From: UBA8752 sp002336475
GTDB lineage: Bacteria; Bacteroidota; Bacteroidia; Flavobacteriales_D; Sanyastnellaceae
Direction of reading: 5' to 3'
NCBI GenBank assembly: GCA_943846755.1
Contig: OX044365.1
Coordinates: 1,922,001-1,986,000 of the forward strand
Length of the DNA stretch: 64,000 nt
Shown: piece after piece, positions 16,631-27,585 of the stretch
Position numbering within the stretch: the first letter of the stretch is position 1
Layout: every line of letters begins with the position of its first letter
Position numbers and translations under genes: made by a program
The notes under the pieces: model-generated
Databases searched by the model: none
Told to the model about the DNA's origin: nothing
The model's input: the letters and a program-made list of their open reading frames with translations, nothing else

Positions 16631-18655
16631 ATGACTGAAATGCCTGATCATAGCGTAGCACTGGATGCCAAGATTCCCGATGGGCCTCTGGCGGACAAGT
16701 GGACCCATCACAAAAACAACATTCGCCTGGTCAATCCGGCGAACAAGCGCCTCATCGACGTGATCGTTGTTGGCACAGGACTGGCGGGAAGCTCAGCAGC
16801 GGCGTCGTTGGCTGAAATGGGCTACAACGTCAAGGCTTTCTGTTTTCAGGACAGCCCTCGGCGTGCCCACTCCATTGCGGCCCAAGGGGGCATCAACGCT
16901 GCCAAAAACTACCAGAACGACGGTGACTCTGTGCACCGCTTGTTCTATGATACCATCAAGGGAGGCGACTACCGGAGCCGGGAAGCAAACGTGCACCGCC
17001 TTGCCGAAGTCAGCACGAATATCATTGATCAGTGCGTGGCACAAGGCGTGCCTTTTGCAAGAGATTACGGCGGATTGCTGGACAACCGGTCTTTTGGCGG
17101 GGTCCAGGTGAGCCGGACTTTTTATGCCAAGGGCCAAACGGGCCAGCAGCTGTTGTTGGGTGCCTACAGTGCCCTGAGCCGTCAGATTTCCAAGGGAAAA
17201 GTGACCATGTACAACCGTCACGAATTGATGGACGTGGTCAAGGTGGACGGAAAGGCGAGGGGAATCATTGCCCGGAACCTTGTTACAGGCGAAGTTGAAC
17301 GCCATGGAGCCCATGCCGTTGTGCTGTGCAGCGGGGGGTATGGAAATGTGTTCTTTCTGAGCACCAATGCGATGGGGTCCAATGTGTCCGCAGCTTGGAA
17401 GGCCCACAGGCGAGGCGCCTACATGGCAAATCCCAGCTACACGCAGATCCACCCTACCTGCATCCCGGTAAGCGGGGAGTATCAGAGTAAACTGACATTG
17501 ATGTCTGAGTCGTTGAGAAACGACGGGCGCATTTGGGTTCCCAAGCATGAATCTGATGTGGAGGCACTGCGGAATGGGACATTGAAGCCCACGGACATTT
17601 CGGAAGACCGCCGCGATTACTATCTCGAGCGCCGGTATCCTGCCTTCGGAAACCTTGTTCCACGCGATGTAGCGAGTCGCGCGGCAAAAGAGCGGTGCGA
17701 TGCTGGATTCGGTGTCAACCAAGCGGGTGAAGCGGTGTATTTGGATTATGCCAGTGCGATAGAGCGTTATGGCCGAACTGAGGCCAAGGTGCAGGGGATT
17801 CCCGCACCTTCGATGGAGAAGATTCGCGAACTGGGTGAGGCTGCGGTCCGTGCCAAGTATGGCAACCTGTTTCAGATGTATGAGCAGATTACAGCCGACA
17901 ACCCCTATAAGACGCCCATGCGGATTTACCCCGCTGTGCACTACACCATGGGGGGCTTGTGGGTGGATTACAATCTTCAGACTACCGTGCCGGGATTGTA
18001 CGCTTGTGGAGAGGCGAACTTCTCTGACCACGGAGCCAACCGCTTGGGTGCTTCAGCCTTGATGCAGGGCTTGGCTGACGGTTATTTTGTACTGCCTTAC
18101 ACGATTGGCGACTACCTCGCCGATGACATTCGTACAGGAGAAATTTCCACCGATTCACCTGAGTTTGCGGCGGCAGAAAAGGCCGTCCAAGACCGGGTTG
18201 CTCAGCTGTTGAACAACAAGGGGAAGACTCCGGTAGACGACTTTCACAGAAGGTTGGGCCGCATCATGTGGAACCAGTGTGGCATGTCGCGCAATGAGGA
18301 GGGCTTGAAGCAGGCGATTGCTGATATCCAAGCGTTGCGTGAGGAGTTTGAAAAAGACGTGTGCGTTCCCGGAAGGTCCGACCGCTACAACCCTGAATTG
18401 GACAAGGCTGGCCGGGTGTCAGACTTGCTTGAGTTGGGCGAATTGATGTGCAAGGACGCTTTGGAGCGCAATGAGAGTTGTGGGGGACACTTCCGAGAAG
18501 AATACCGCACCCCTGATGGTGAAGCCTTGAGGGACGATGCAGGGCATGCCCACGTCAGTGCTTGGGCATACACAGGTGTTCCTTCGGAAGCCGTGCACCA
18601 CAAAGAGGAACTGAAGTTCGATAACGTCGAATTGAAGACCCGCAGTTATAAATAA
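16631..18655 (+). CDS. sdhA: succinate dehydrogenase / fumarate reductase flavoprotein subunit
   Basis: 674 residues. The FAD-binding motif VVGTGLAGSSAAASL is at about 47-60, and the covalent-FAD histidine is H80 in RAHSIAAQGGINAAKNY. The active-site segment QIHPTCIP and the HYTMGGLWVDYN and GEANFSDHGANRLGA segments match the B-type (Bacteroidota/epsilonproteobacterial) flavoprotein. It oxidises succinate to fumarate in the TCA cycle, passing electrons to SdhB. It is the central gene of the operon, with sdhB 25 bp downstream. Confidence 0.97.
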   Translation: MTEMPDHSVALDAKIPDGPLADKWTHHKNNIRLVNPANKRLIDVIVVGTGLAGSSAAASLAEMGYNVKAFCFQDSPRRAHSIAAQGGINAAKNYQNDGDSVHRLFYDTIKGGDYRSREANVHRLAEVSTNIIDQCVAQGVPFARDYGGLLDNRSFGGVQVSRTFYAKGQTGQQLLLGAYSALSRQISKGKVTMYNRHELMDVVKVDGKARGIIARNLVTGEVERHGAHAVVLCSGGYGNVFFLSTNAMGSNVSAAWKAHRRGAYMANPSYTQIHPTCIPVSGEYQSKLTLMSESLRNDGRIWVPKHESDVEALRNGTLKPTDISEDRRDYYLERRYPAFGNLVPRDVASRAAKERCDAGFGVNQAGEAVYLDYASAIERYGRTEAKVQGIPAPSMEKIRELGEAAVRAKYGNLFQMYEQITADNPYKTPMRIYPAVHYTMGGLWVDYNLQTTVPGLYACGEANFSDHGANRLGASALMQGLADGYFVLPYTIGDYLADDIRTGEISTDSPEFAAAEKAVQDRVAQLLNNKGKTPVDDFHRRLGRIMWNQCGMSRNEEGLKQAIADIQALREEFEKDVCVPGRSDRYNPELDKAGRVSDLLELGELMCKDALERNESCGGHFREEYRTPDGEALRDDAGHAHVSAWAYTGVPSEAVHHKEELKFDNVELKTRSYK

Positions 18656-18680
18656 TCCGAACCCGAGACGATTCGAAAGC

Positions 18681-19430
18681 ATGGACTTCACGTTGAAGAT
18701 TTGGCGCCAAGAGGGGCCACAGGATGAGGGTAGGATGGAAACCTATCCAGTAACGGGCATTTCTGATGAAATGAGCTTCCTGGAAATGATGGACGTTTTA
18801 AACGACCAATTGATTCGGGGGGGCAAAGACCCTGTTGCGTTTGACCACGATTGTCGAGAGGGCATCTGTGGCATGTGCAGCATGTTCATCAATGGCGAAG
18901 CCCATGGCCCCAACCGCAAAACCACCACTTGCCAGTTGCACATGCGCAGCTTCAAGGATGGTGAGACGATTTACATCGAGCCGTGGCGTGCGGCTGCGTT
19001 TCCGGTCGTGAAGGACTTGGCGGTTGACCGCAGTGCCTTTGACCGCATTATTCAGGCAGGGGGCTACGTGAGTGTAAACAGCTCAGGCCAGCCGCTGGAT
19101 GGCAATGCGATTCCCATTCCAAAGCACGATGCTGATGACGCCTTCAATGCAGCGACATGCATCGGTTGCGGTGCATGTGTGGCCACCTGTAAGAATGCTT
19201 CGGCCATGTTGTTTGCATCGGCCAAGGTGAGCCAGTTGGCATTGTTGCCACAAGGCCAGCCTGAGCGCATGTCTCGGGTGCAGCGCATGGTGGATCAAAT
19301 GGACAAGGAGGGCTTTGGCAACTGTACCAACACCGGTGCGTGTGAAGTGGAGTGTCCCAAGGGTATCAGCCTAGACAACATTGCCCGCATGAACCGAGAC
19401 TATTTGAAGTCTCAGGTTACCGGAGAATAA
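18681..19430 (+). CDS. sdhB: succinate dehydrogenase / fumarate reductase iron-sulfur subunit
   Basis: 249 residues carrying the [2Fe-2S], [4Fe-4S] and [3Fe-4S] centres that link SdhA to the quinone site in SdhC. The plant-type ferredoxin ligands lie in DCREGICGMCSMF and the later cysteine in TTTCQLH. The C-terminal clusters are in CIGCGACVATC and CTNTGACEVECPKGI. It ends the sdhCAB unit. The next 120 bp hold an inverted repeat and a promoter for the metal-binding gene. Confidence 0.97.
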   Translation: MDFTLKIWRQEGPQDEGRMETYPVTGISDEMSFLEMMDVLNDQLIRGGKDPVAFDHDCREGICGMCSMFINGEAHGPNRKTTTCQLHMRSFKDGETIYIEPWRAAAFPVVKDLAVDRSAFDRIIQAGGYVSVNSSGQPLDGNAIPIPKHDADDAFNAATCIGCGACVATCKNASAMLFASAKVSQLALLPQGQPERMSRVQRMVDQMDKEGFGNCTNTGACEVECPKGISLDNIARMNRDYLKSQVTGE

Positions 19431-19507
19431 AGGTTGACGATGCAATGCGCAGCGCGTCTGCTTGAGGTTGGGCACACGCCGAAGCCTGTTTAGCAGAGGA
19501 TTGTTTA

Positions 19508-19531
19508 ACTACTTCGCTGAACTGAAGTAGT
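19508..19531. promoter_or_regulatory. inverted repeat, operator candidate for the metal cassette
   Basis: Perfect 8-bp inverted repeat ACTACTTC/GAAGTAGT separated by 8 bases. It lies immediately upstream of a TAnnTTTG -7 element and covers the -35 region of the promoter for the HMA/TonB genes. There is no T-run, so it is more likely an operator than a terminator of sdhCAB. The cognate regulator is not in view. Confidence 0.45.
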
Positions 19532-19541
19532 CGGATACCTG

Positions 19542-19549
19542 TAACTTTG
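19542..19549 (+). promoter_or_regulatory. candidate -7 element of the HMA-protein gene
   Basis: TAACTTTG, a full match to TAnnTTTG, only 4 bases before the ATG at 19554. Transcription would begin at or near the start codon, suggesting a leaderless mRNA. Confidence 0.5.
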
Positions 19550-19553
19550 CGGT

Positions 19554-19954
<401 letters not shown>

Positions 19955-19958
<4 letters not shown>

Positions 19959-22336
19959 AGGCGATGGAGCGCAGCGGCCGGTCTCTTTTAAAGGTGCTGG
20001 GCGTCTTGTTGTTGATGGCTGCACCTGCTCTTTTAGCGGCTCAGAAGTCCGTGACCGTCAGGGGTAAAGTGTACTCCAAAGAGGAGGTGGACCATTCGGG
20101 TCACGACCATGCCCCTGAGGCTAACCGAGAAGAGGAGAACTGGCAGCCGCTTCCTGGCGCTTACGTCGTTTGGAAGGGATCGGGCCAAGGAACCGCTACA
20201 GATGCCTTTGGGTTTTTCAAACTTGAAGGTGAGGTGGGAGATACGTTGGTGGCCAGTTTCATCGGCATGAGCACCACCGAGATGCCCTTTATCGGGCAGG
20301 AGTTTGTCGAGATTCCATTGGGGGAGGGGTTTCAATTGAACGATGCCGAAGTTGTGGCCAATGGCCCTTCGACATCGGTAAGTCTGTTGGACCCATTGGT
20401 GGTTCAAACCCTTGGCCGAAACGAGTTGTGTCGTGCCGCCTGTTGCAACCTCTCTGAAGCCTTTGAAACCAATGCAGCTGTCGACGCCAGTTTTACGGAC
20501 GCAGTGACCGGTACCAAGCAAATTCGAATGCTGGGATTGGATGGCAAGTACACCCAAATCATGTTCGACAACATGCCCGGTGCGCGTGGTTTGAATATTC
20601 TTCAGGGCATGAAGTTTATTCCCGGTGAATGGGTGGATCAGATTCACATCGGAAAAGGAGCGGGCTCCGTGACCTTGGGACACGAGAGTATGACGGGCCA
20701 GATCAATGTGGCCCTGCGCAATGCAGATGGACCTGAGCGCCTCATCGTGAATGCTTTTGGAAACCGAGCGGGCCGTTTGGAATTGAATACAATCACCCGA
20801 CATGCTGTTTCTCGGAAATGGAGTACCGCGCTGTTGACCCATGGAGAGTGGGCGGACCGCATCAATGACCGCAACGAAGACGGGTTTCAGGACAATGCCC
20901 TTTCCAAGGACATTGTGTTGCGGTCAGACTGGAAATATGTTGGAGACCGAGGCCTTCGCGGAGAATACGCAGTGACAGCCGTTTCGCAGGAAAAGGAGGC
21001 GGGCCAATTGCCCATGTTTGATTCAGGGTTGTCCGGATTGTGGATGGCAAACCAGCGGGTGGACCGCTTGGTGGCCTCAGCGAAAACCGGCTACGTTTTT
21101 CCTGGAGATGAAGGCCGCAGTTTGGGCAGCCAGGTGACCGTGGGTCGGCATGATCAAGAATTGATGTTCGGTCCAAACCGTGGTTACGTGGCCGATCAAT
21201 CTTTTGCGCGGATCAACTTGTTGTACCAACGCCCTACGGGAAGAGGCGATGAGCTGGTGTGGGGCATGACCGCAAAGGCAGACCGCTATGGCGAGACCTT
21301 GCAGCGGGGTGTAGCTTTTCCTGCCCCAGACTCTGTGTTGGGTGTCGGGACGGACCGCATCGAACGCAATGAGCTTGTCACAGGGGTCTTTGCGGAGTGG
21401 AATGTGAAGAGGGAGCGTTGGGACATGGTGCTCGGGTTGCGCTCGGACATTCACGACACTTTTGGTGTTTTTGTATCGCCGCGCTTGAATGCGCGCTGGT
21501 CTGCCAGTGATGCAGTGACATTGAAGTTGGCTGCTGGAAGAGGATGGCGGACTTCTCTGCCCTTTGCGGAGTATGCTGGAGTTTGGGCGTCGAACCGTGT
21601 ATGGGCGTTTCCCGATGCCAATGCGGCAGACGGTTTTCGTGGCCTCGACCCCGAGGAAAGTTGGAATATGGGCCTGAACTTCTTGTCGAAATTCAGCCTG
21701 GGTTACCGCGACGCGAGCTTGAGTCTCGATGGGTATCGGGTGACCTTTGCCAACCGTGTTTTCGTGGATTTGGATACGCCAGGTCAGGCGACGGTGCGTC
21801 AGGGATACAGCCAGTCTGAGAGCATGCAGGCTGAATTCTGGTGGGATTGGTCCAAGCGTTTGGACGTGACCTTGGCTTACCGATGGGTGGATGCCCAATC
21901 GGATTATGGAGACTTCTCGGGTTACCGACAAGACCCTTTTGTGGCCCAGCACCGTGGTTTTGCCACCGTTGCCTATGGCTCGAAGCCAGACGGTAAGGGG
22001 CGCCAGTGGCGGTCTGACATCACCTTTCAGGTTACGGGGCCGCAGCGGTTGCCTTGGACCGATCAGAACACCTATGAAAACCAACGCCCGGATGAGGCGC
22101 CCACGTTTGTCACGGGCAACGTTCAGATCAGTCGGGATTTCGCAGAGGGCCGGCAGATCTATGCGGGTGTAGAGAATGTGACGAACTACCGTCAAGTGGA
22201 CCCCATAATCGCAGGGGGAGGAAGTCTGGGTCAGCCTCTGGCGGCCGACAATCCGTCTTTCGATGCCTCGATCGTGTATGCCCCCATTTTCGGGCGGAAC
22301 ATGTACATCGGGGTGCGTTGGGCGTTGGACCGCTGA
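19955..22336 (+). CDS. TonB-dependent receptor, probably for a metal
   Basis: 793 residues: signal peptide (cleavage near LLAAQ), a carboxypeptidase-like beta domain (GAYVVWKGSGQGTATDAFGFFKL), a plug domain and a C-terminal outer-membrane barrel ending with an aromatic-rich strand. Two features suggest metal transport. A His-rich stretch DHSGHDHAPE follows the signal peptide, and the plug contains C159-x3-C163-C164 (ELCRAACCNLSEAFETN). This cysteine-marked plug is, from memory, a type found next to heavy-metal genes in Bacteroidota. The ATG start overlaps the stop of the HMA-protein gene. It ends 6 bp from the convergent dnaE2. Confidence 0.9.
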
Positions 22337-22342
22337 CGTGGT

Positions 22343-25300
22343 TTAGGAGGCGTTGGGCAGGCGCCGTGCCTGTGGGACGCGCCGGTGTTGTCGGCCAGAG
22401 GGCCGGGCGCGGGTCGGCGTGCTTTCGTCGTACCGCGGGTCGGGCTTGAGGTCGAGCTTCTCCATACGCTCAACCGTCACATTGATACACCCGAATTCCT
22501 CTTGTACAGTCCCGTGCATGAGATAGGCGCCGCGCCCACGGAAAGGAAAGGCTTGGGCAACGCGAGGGAAGTGGACGGTGTCAATCCATTGGCCTTCCCG
22601 GTCTACAAAGCAGCCGAACAGCATGCGATCGCCTTTTACCGTGGACGTTTCTTTGACTGTGACGAGGTAGCCTGCTATGGTGATGTGGCGTCCGATGAAC
22701 TCCGCCAGCGCCCGTGAGGGAATGCCGCGCTCAGCCAAGGCGTTTGCTTGATCGGTGAGAAGTTGGAATGGAGACGACAGTGAAAACCCAAGGAGTTCGA
22801 TTTCGTCGTAGGCATCTTCTGCGGTGCCGCCGGCAAGGGAGGGAAGGTGGTGCAGGCTGGCTTGGCTGGTGGTGAGGTCGGTGCCCATGAAGAGGTCTGC
22901 GGTGGGTGTACGCTTGGGCAGGTGGCCAAGTAGGAAATGGGCTTCCCATTGGAGTTGCTGTTTGGAGCGTCCTGTCCAACGGAGCCCTCCAATGCGGATG
23001 ACGGTGAGCAGTTGTTCGAGCGAGGTCCCGGTGCGCCGTACAAAGTCTTCGAGGTTGCGGTACGGTCCATGGGTCTTCCGTTCTTTTTCTATCAGGGCAG
23101 CCGTGGCACCTTCGACCCCTTTGACAAGGTTGAATCCCAAAGTGATGGTGCGGGTTTCGGGGGTGTATTTCGCGGTGTATCCCCCGGTATTGACGCAGGG
23201 AGCTGCGATGCTGCCACCGAGGAGCCGGGCCTCATGGACGTAGAACTCTGTGCGGTAGAAGCCTCCAAAATTGTTGATGCAGGCGGTCATGTACTCGAGC
23301 GGCCAATAGGCTTTGATGAAAAGGCTCTGGTAGCTCTCGACGGCAAATGAGGCGGAGTGGCCTTTGGCAAAAGCGTACCCGGCGAAGCTTTCAATTTGAC
23401 GCCACACCTCTGCGACCATGTCATCAGCATGGCCCTTGGAGCGCGCTTTGTCAAAGAAGGCTTGGCGGGCTTTCTGGAACTCTTCACGGGACCTGAACTT
23501 CCCCGACATTCCGCGCCTGAGCACATCGGCTTCACCGAGGTCGAGCCCTGCAAACTGGTGGGCGACCTTGATGACGTCTTCTTGGTAGACCATGACGCCG
23601 TAGGTCTCTGGCATGATTTCCAGCAAGACCGGATGGGCGTCACCCCTGCGCTCCGGGAAGCGGTGACGCTCGATGTAGGCCCGCATCATCCCGCTGCGCG
23701 CTACGCCGGGCCTGATGACGGAGCTGGCGGCGACCAGGCCGAGGTAGTCGTCGACCCGCAGCTTGCGCATGAGCATCCGCATGGCCGGCGACTCCACATA
23801 GAAACATCCAATGGCTTCGGCTTCGCGCAAGAGGTGCTGCACGCGGGCGTCTGCCTTGAACCGCTTCATGTCGTGGATGTCAATGTTGGCCCCGGGATCG
23901 GTTTCGGCGATGAGGTCCAATGCGTCTTTGATCTTGGCCAGTCCGCGCTGGGAGAGGATGTCGAATTTGTGGAGGTCTAGGTCTTCTGCAACGACCATGT
24001 CGTACTGCGTGGTGGGGAACCCCTTCGGAGGCAGGAACGTCGCGCAGGTGCGGTGGATGGGCCGGTCTGCAATGACAATTCCGCAGGCGTGGATGGAAAT
24101 TTGGTTGGGGAAGTCCCGGAGCACGGCTGAATACCGGATGACGGCACGCTCTACTTCTCCGAGTTTGGCGGGGTCAAACCGGCCACTGGCGAGAACATCT
24201 ACTTCGTGTTTGGGCAAACCGAAGACCTTGCTGAGTTCGCGCACTACAGCGCGGTATTGGAAGGTGTTGTAGGCGCCGAGCAGAGCGACGTGCTCGTACC
24301 GCTCAAAGATGTAGCGGGTCACGTCATCCCGGTCGGTCCAAGAAAAGTCGAGGTCGAAGTCGGGCGGGTTGGACCTGTACAGGTTGATGAACCGTTCAAA
24401 GTAGAGGTCCAGTTCTATGGGGTCGACGTCGGTGATGCGCAGCAGATAGGCGACGAGGCTGTTTGCTCCGCTGCCGCGGCCAACGTGGAAGTAGCCTTTA
24501 GACCGGGCATAGGTGGTGATGTCCCAATTGACCAAGAAGTAGGCGAGGAACTCCTTTTCTCGGAGGACTTCTATTTCGTGTTCCATGCGGTCGAGGATGG
24601 CCTCGTTGGCATCGGGATAGCGGTAGGCGAGGCCTTCGGCGCAGAGGTCGCGAAGCAGGCGTTCATCCTCCACGATGGAGCTGGTAAACGTGCGGATGTT
24701 GCGGTGGGTGGCCCCGTCTTCTTGGTCGCCGAGGTCACCGGCGAAGTCAATGTGGCAAGCTTCGAGCAAGGCGTCGGCCCGTTCCGTCAGCCAGGGAAAC
24801 TCTGCGTAAGCGTGTTCGAGTTCGCCGATGCGGAGCAGGCGGTCTGTGATGGGGGCCACTTGATTGCTGGGCAGTTTGGCCAGCAGACAGTTGCGGTCGA
24901 TGGACCGCAGGAGCCGGTGGGCATTGTGATCGCGCTTGTTTCTAAACGATGCCGTTTGAAGGGCGACCATGCGCTGGTGCGGTGTGCCATTGGGGTTGCG
25001 CTGGAGGGCCAATCGAAGGGTCCCGAGTTCATCGGGCCGTACCCCGACAAATTCATCTGACCGCAGTCCTTCGTTGCCTGGCTGCATCCAAGCTGCGTGG
25101 TCTTGCCGCGTCCAAGGGTACACCCAGACCACGCCATCAATCTGTGGTGCTCGGCTGGGTGGTGGTGCTGGCTTTCCGGCGTGCCCGAGGTGCAACAGCT
25201 CTGACAGGAACCCGCAAAGTTGTTCGTAGCCGTCGTGGTCACGGGCCAGCCCCACATACTGCTGAACTGCGCCCTTGCGGAAGTCGATGCCGAGGACGGG

Positions 25301-25471
25301 TCGAATGCCGTATTGTGGAGCCAACCGGACAAAGTCTGGTCCACCCGCGGTGCAGTGCACATCGGTGAGGGCCATGCACGTTGCACCTGCGGCCTGTGCT
25401 TCGGCGAGGAGTTCCTCCGGGCGCATGATGCCGTAGCGGAGGCTGAACCACGAATGGTTGTTCAGGTACAT
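22343..25471 (-). CDS. dnaE2: error-prone DNA polymerase III alpha subunit (DnaE2 type)
   Basis: 1042-residue C-family DNA polymerase, shorter than a replicative DnaE. An N-terminal PHP domain starts YLNNHSWFSLRYG with ALTDVHCTAGGPDFV close behind. The catalytic aspartates lie in NPPDFDLDFSW (D371, D373, D375), and later come the HhH and OB regions. DnaE2 enzymes extend past lesions and contribute to damage-induced mutagenesis. It is the last gene of a dinB-SRAP-dnaE2 unit, 23 bp after SRAP, replacing the imuA-imuB-dnaE2 arrangement of other phyla. It ends in a basic, proline-rich tail (PTRARPSGRQHRRV). Confidence 0.93.
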   Translation of the reverse strand: MYLNNHSWFSLRYGIMRPEELLAEAQAAGATCMALTDVHCTAGGPDFVRLAPQYGIRPVLGIDFRKGAVQQYVGLARDHDGYEQLCGFLSELLHLGHAGKPAPPPSRAPQIDGVVWVYPWTRQDHAAWMQPGNEGLRSDEFVGVRPDELGTLRLALQRNPNGTPHQRMVALQTASFRNKRDHNAHRLLRSIDRNCLLAKLPSNQVAPITDRLLRIGELEHAYAEFPWLTERADALLEACHIDFAGDLGDQEDGATHRNIRTFTSSIVEDERLLRDLCAEGLAYRYPDANEAILDRMEHEIEVLREKEFLAYFLVNWDITTYARSKGYFHVGRGSGANSLVAYLLRITDVDPIELDLYFERFINLYRSNPPDFDLDFSWTDRDDVTRYIFERYEHVALLGAYNTFQYRAVVRELSKVFGLPKHEVDVLASGRFDPAKLGEVERAVIRYSAVLRDFPNQISIHACGIVIADRPIHRTCATFLPPKGFPTTQYDMVVAEDLDLHKFDILSQRGLAKIKDALDLIAETDPGANIDIHDMKRFKADARVQHLLREAEAIGCFYVESPAMRMLMRKLRVDDYLGLVAASSVIRPGVARSGMMRAYIERHRFPERRGDAHPVLLEIMPETYGVMVYQEDVIKVAHQFAGLDLGEADVLRRGMSGKFRSREEFQKARQAFFDKARSKGHADDMVAEVWRQIESFAGYAFAKGHSASFAVESYQSLFIKAYWPLEYMTACINNFGGFYRTEFYVHEARLLGGSIAAPCVNTGGYTAKYTPETRTITLGFNLVKGVEGATAALIEKERKTHGPYRNLEDFVRRTGTSLEQLLTVIRIGGLRWTGRSKQQLQWEAHFLLGHLPKRTPTADLFMGTDLTTSQASLHHLPSLAGGTAEDAYDEIELLGFSLSSPFQLLTDQANALAERGIPSRALAEFIGRHITIAGYLVTVKETSTVKGDRMLFGCFVDREGQWIDTVHFPRVAQAFPFRGRGAYLMHGTVQEEFGCINVTVERMEKLDLKPDPRYDESTPTRARPSGRQHRRVPQARRLPNAS

Positions 25472-25494
25472 GGTGTGGCTGGTTCCGCGGAGGT

Positions 25495-26337
25495 TTAAAA
25501 CAAGGAACCTTGGGCCTTGGGAGAATCGCCACTGCGGCGCTGGCGTCCTGGCGATTCGCCCATGCCAAACACTTGGAGGGATTGGTGCAATTCGAAGTCG
25601 TATTCCGGAAAAATCCTCTCGCCGGTAGGCTGCAACAGTGTGGTGCCGTTTAACCTCGGGTTTTTGATGGCCGTATCGATGGGGTAGGCGTTGAGCTTTC
25701 CGTCGGGAATGGGCCGGAGCAGGGCGGTGGCCTCAGCAAGTGGGGTGACAGGATCGATCCATTTGCGTTCGTCTTCTGGATCGAGCATAACGGGAGAACG
25801 GTGGTGGCCAATGGCGTTCATGGCGTCGCATGCCGTGGTGGTGATGATGGCGAAAGAGCGGATGATTTCGCCTGAGCCCGTATCGGTCCACTCGTCCCAA
25901 ATGCCGGCGAGGGCAAAGGGCCGTTGACCGTCGCGGGCATACACGACATAGGGTTTGGCGAGTTTTTCGCGTTGTGGACCTTCGATAAAGGCATCGGCAA
26001 CCACCAGACATCGGCGGGTGCGGATTGATTGGCGGAACATGGGTTTTTGTAGGATGCCCATGGCGCCGCGATAGCCAGGGTCGTTTTCGGCGTTGTGGTC
26101 GCCTTCGCTGCGCGCATTGATCATGTAGAACTGCTTTTTTGCCCACGAAGGGGTAAAGCCGAACTGCATGGCTTGTAATGCCTTGGGTTGGTCGCCGGTG
26201 ATCACAGGGGCGGCGTCGCCATGGGAAACATTGGTGTTGGGTGGCGGAGGCGCATCGGTGTACCCTGGCCCTGCGGTGACCTGAAACCGTTTTTCAATGG
26301 CTTTGACAGAAGTGACGGTGACGTAGCGTCCACACAT
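25495..26337 (-). CDS. SRAP (HMCES/YedK) abasic-site crosslinking protein
   Basis: 280 residues. SRAP proteins form a thiazolidine link between Cys2 and an abasic site in single-stranded DNA, shielding it from breakage. The chain starts M-C2-GRYV as required after Met removal. The conserved Asn lies in INARSEG, the Glu in DAFIEG (the usual FYEW is altered) and the His in GHHRSPVML. It sits 12 bp after dinB and 23 bp before dnaE2, so all three damage-tolerance genes are probably one transcript. The last 60 residues extend beyond the core and look disordered at the end. Confidence 0.93.
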   Translation of the reverse strand: MCGRYVTVTSVKAIEKRFQVTAGPGYTDAPPPPNTNVSHGDAAPVITGDQPKALQAMQFGFTPSWAKKQFYMINARSEGDHNAENDPGYRGAMGILQKPMFRQSIRTRRCLVVADAFIEGPQREKLAKPYVVYARDGQRPFALAGIWDEWTDTGSGEIIRSFAIITTTACDAMNAIGHHRSPVMLDPEDERKWIDPVTPLAEATALLRPIPDGKLNAYPIDTAIKNPRLNGTTLLQPTGERIFPEYDFELHQSLQVFGMGESPGRQRRSGDSPKAQGSLF

Positions 26338-26349
26338 GGGGTGTTGAAT

Positions 26350-27567
26350 TTACTGGTGGCGGTTGGCAAGAAGAAGGGGAGCGTCCCCAGAAAAGGGGTT
26401 GGAACGGCCGATGGTGCGGGCGCCCAATGTGGCGGCAGAGAAGACAATGCGGTCTCCGAAACGGTCGCGGAGACCGTCCATGGCCTGGTACAGGGCGTTG
26501 CGTTGATCGTCGTCCTCGAAGAGGTCCATTTGCATACCGCCGCCCACCAGGTGGCTGTACCGGATGCCGACGAGCCGAACCAGAACACGCCGGTCATACA
26601 GCTTGTCAAAGAGTTCGAGGGCCTTGGGGACCAACCGGTGGTCTGCTGCCGTGTAGGGGATGCGCGCTTGGAGGGTGCGCGTGTCGAAATCGCTGTACCG
26701 CACCTTCAAGGTGATGCACGCGGTGAGCTTGTTTCCGCGCCGGAGTTGGAAGGCGAGGTTTTCCGCCATGGCGAGGAGGATGCTGCGCAATTGTGCCGTG
26801 TCGGTGGTGTCTTTGCGAAAGGTGCGCTCTGTAGAAATGGATTTTCGCTCGCTGGTGGGCATGACCGGCGATGGGTCTTCACCTTGGGCTTTGCGCCAGA
26901 TGATGCGGCCTGGTTTGCCGAGCACGCGCTCCATCATGTCGACTGGCATTTCCTGCAGGGTGGCGATGCGGCGAACGCCGAGGTTGCGCAGTGTCTGGTA
27001 GGTTTTTTCGCCGACCATGGGGATTTTGCGGATGCCCAAAGGCGCCAAAAATGGGCGCTCAGTGCCGTGCTCTATGCGGATGGCATTGTCGGGTTTGGCT
27101 TCGCCGGTGGCGACTTTGGAGACGGTCTTGTTTTGGGAAAGACCAAAGGAAATGGGGAGTCCCGTTTCGCGCATGACCTTTTGCCGAAGCTCGCTGGAGT
27201 ATTGCCAGCAGCCAAAGAAGCGGTCCATTCCAGTGAGGTCGGCGTAAAACTCATCGATGGAGGTTTTTTCGCATACGGGAACCGCCTCGCGGACGATGTC
27301 GGTGACGGCGTGAGAATACTTGGAGTAGGTGGCGGAGTTGCCGCGAATGACCAGAGCCTCGGGACAGAGTTCCCGGGCCATGCGCATGGGCATGCCCGAA
27401 TGAACGCCGAATTTTCGGGCTTCATAACTGCAGGAGGCCACCACCCCACGGTCACCAGTACCCCCAATCAAAAGTGGCTTTCCGTGCAGCCGCCGGTCCA
27501 TAAGCCGTTCGACCGATACAAAGAAGGTATCGAGGTCGAGGTGGAGTATGGCGCGTTGTAGGGGCAT
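26350..27567 (-). CDS. dinB: Y-family DNA polymerase IV
   Basis: 405-residue translesion polymerase. Catalytic acidic residues are D11 in HLDLDTFF and D105-E106 in KTSIDEFYADL, and the helix-hairpin-helix and little-finger regions follow in order. QMDLFEDD near residue 350 resembles a sliding-clamp binding motif (QxxLF). It is the first gene of the dinB-SRAP-dnaE2 unit. An 8+8 bp palindrome lies 18-39 bp upstream of the ATG and probably binds a repressor; an S24-type repressor is encoded 2.2 kb away. Confidence 0.94.
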   Translation of the reverse strand: MPLQRAILHLDLDTFFVSVERLMDRRLHGKPLLIGGTGDRGVVASCSYEARKFGVHSGMPMRMARELCPEALVIRGNSATYSKYSHAVTDIVREAVPVCEKTSIDEFYADLTGMDRFFGCWQYSSELRQKVMRETGLPISFGLSQNKTVSKVATGEAKPDNAIRIEHGTERPFLAPLGIRKIPMVGEKTYQTLRNLGVRRIATLQEMPVDMMERVLGKPGRIIWRKAQGEDPSPVMPTSERKSISTERTFRKDTTDTAQLRSILLAMAENLAFQLRRGNKLTACITLKVRYSDFDTRTLQARIPYTAADHRLVPKALELFDKLYDRRVLVRLVGIRYSHLVGGGMQMDLFEDDDQRNALYQAMDGLRDRFGDRIVFSAATLGARTIGRSNPFSGDAPLLLANRHQ

Positions 27568-27585
27568 GGTGCCTTAAAAAATGGG

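Noticed and set aside
16793..18031. Long minus-strand open frame opposite sdhA
   Set aside because: sdhA is unmistakable on the plus strand; the antisense frame shows no family motifs and is a GC-rich shadow.
19431..19553. Possible tRNA or small RNA between sdhB and the HMA gene
   Set aside because: No T-loop consensus or cloverleaf can be drawn; the only structure is the short inverted repeat listed as an operator candidate.
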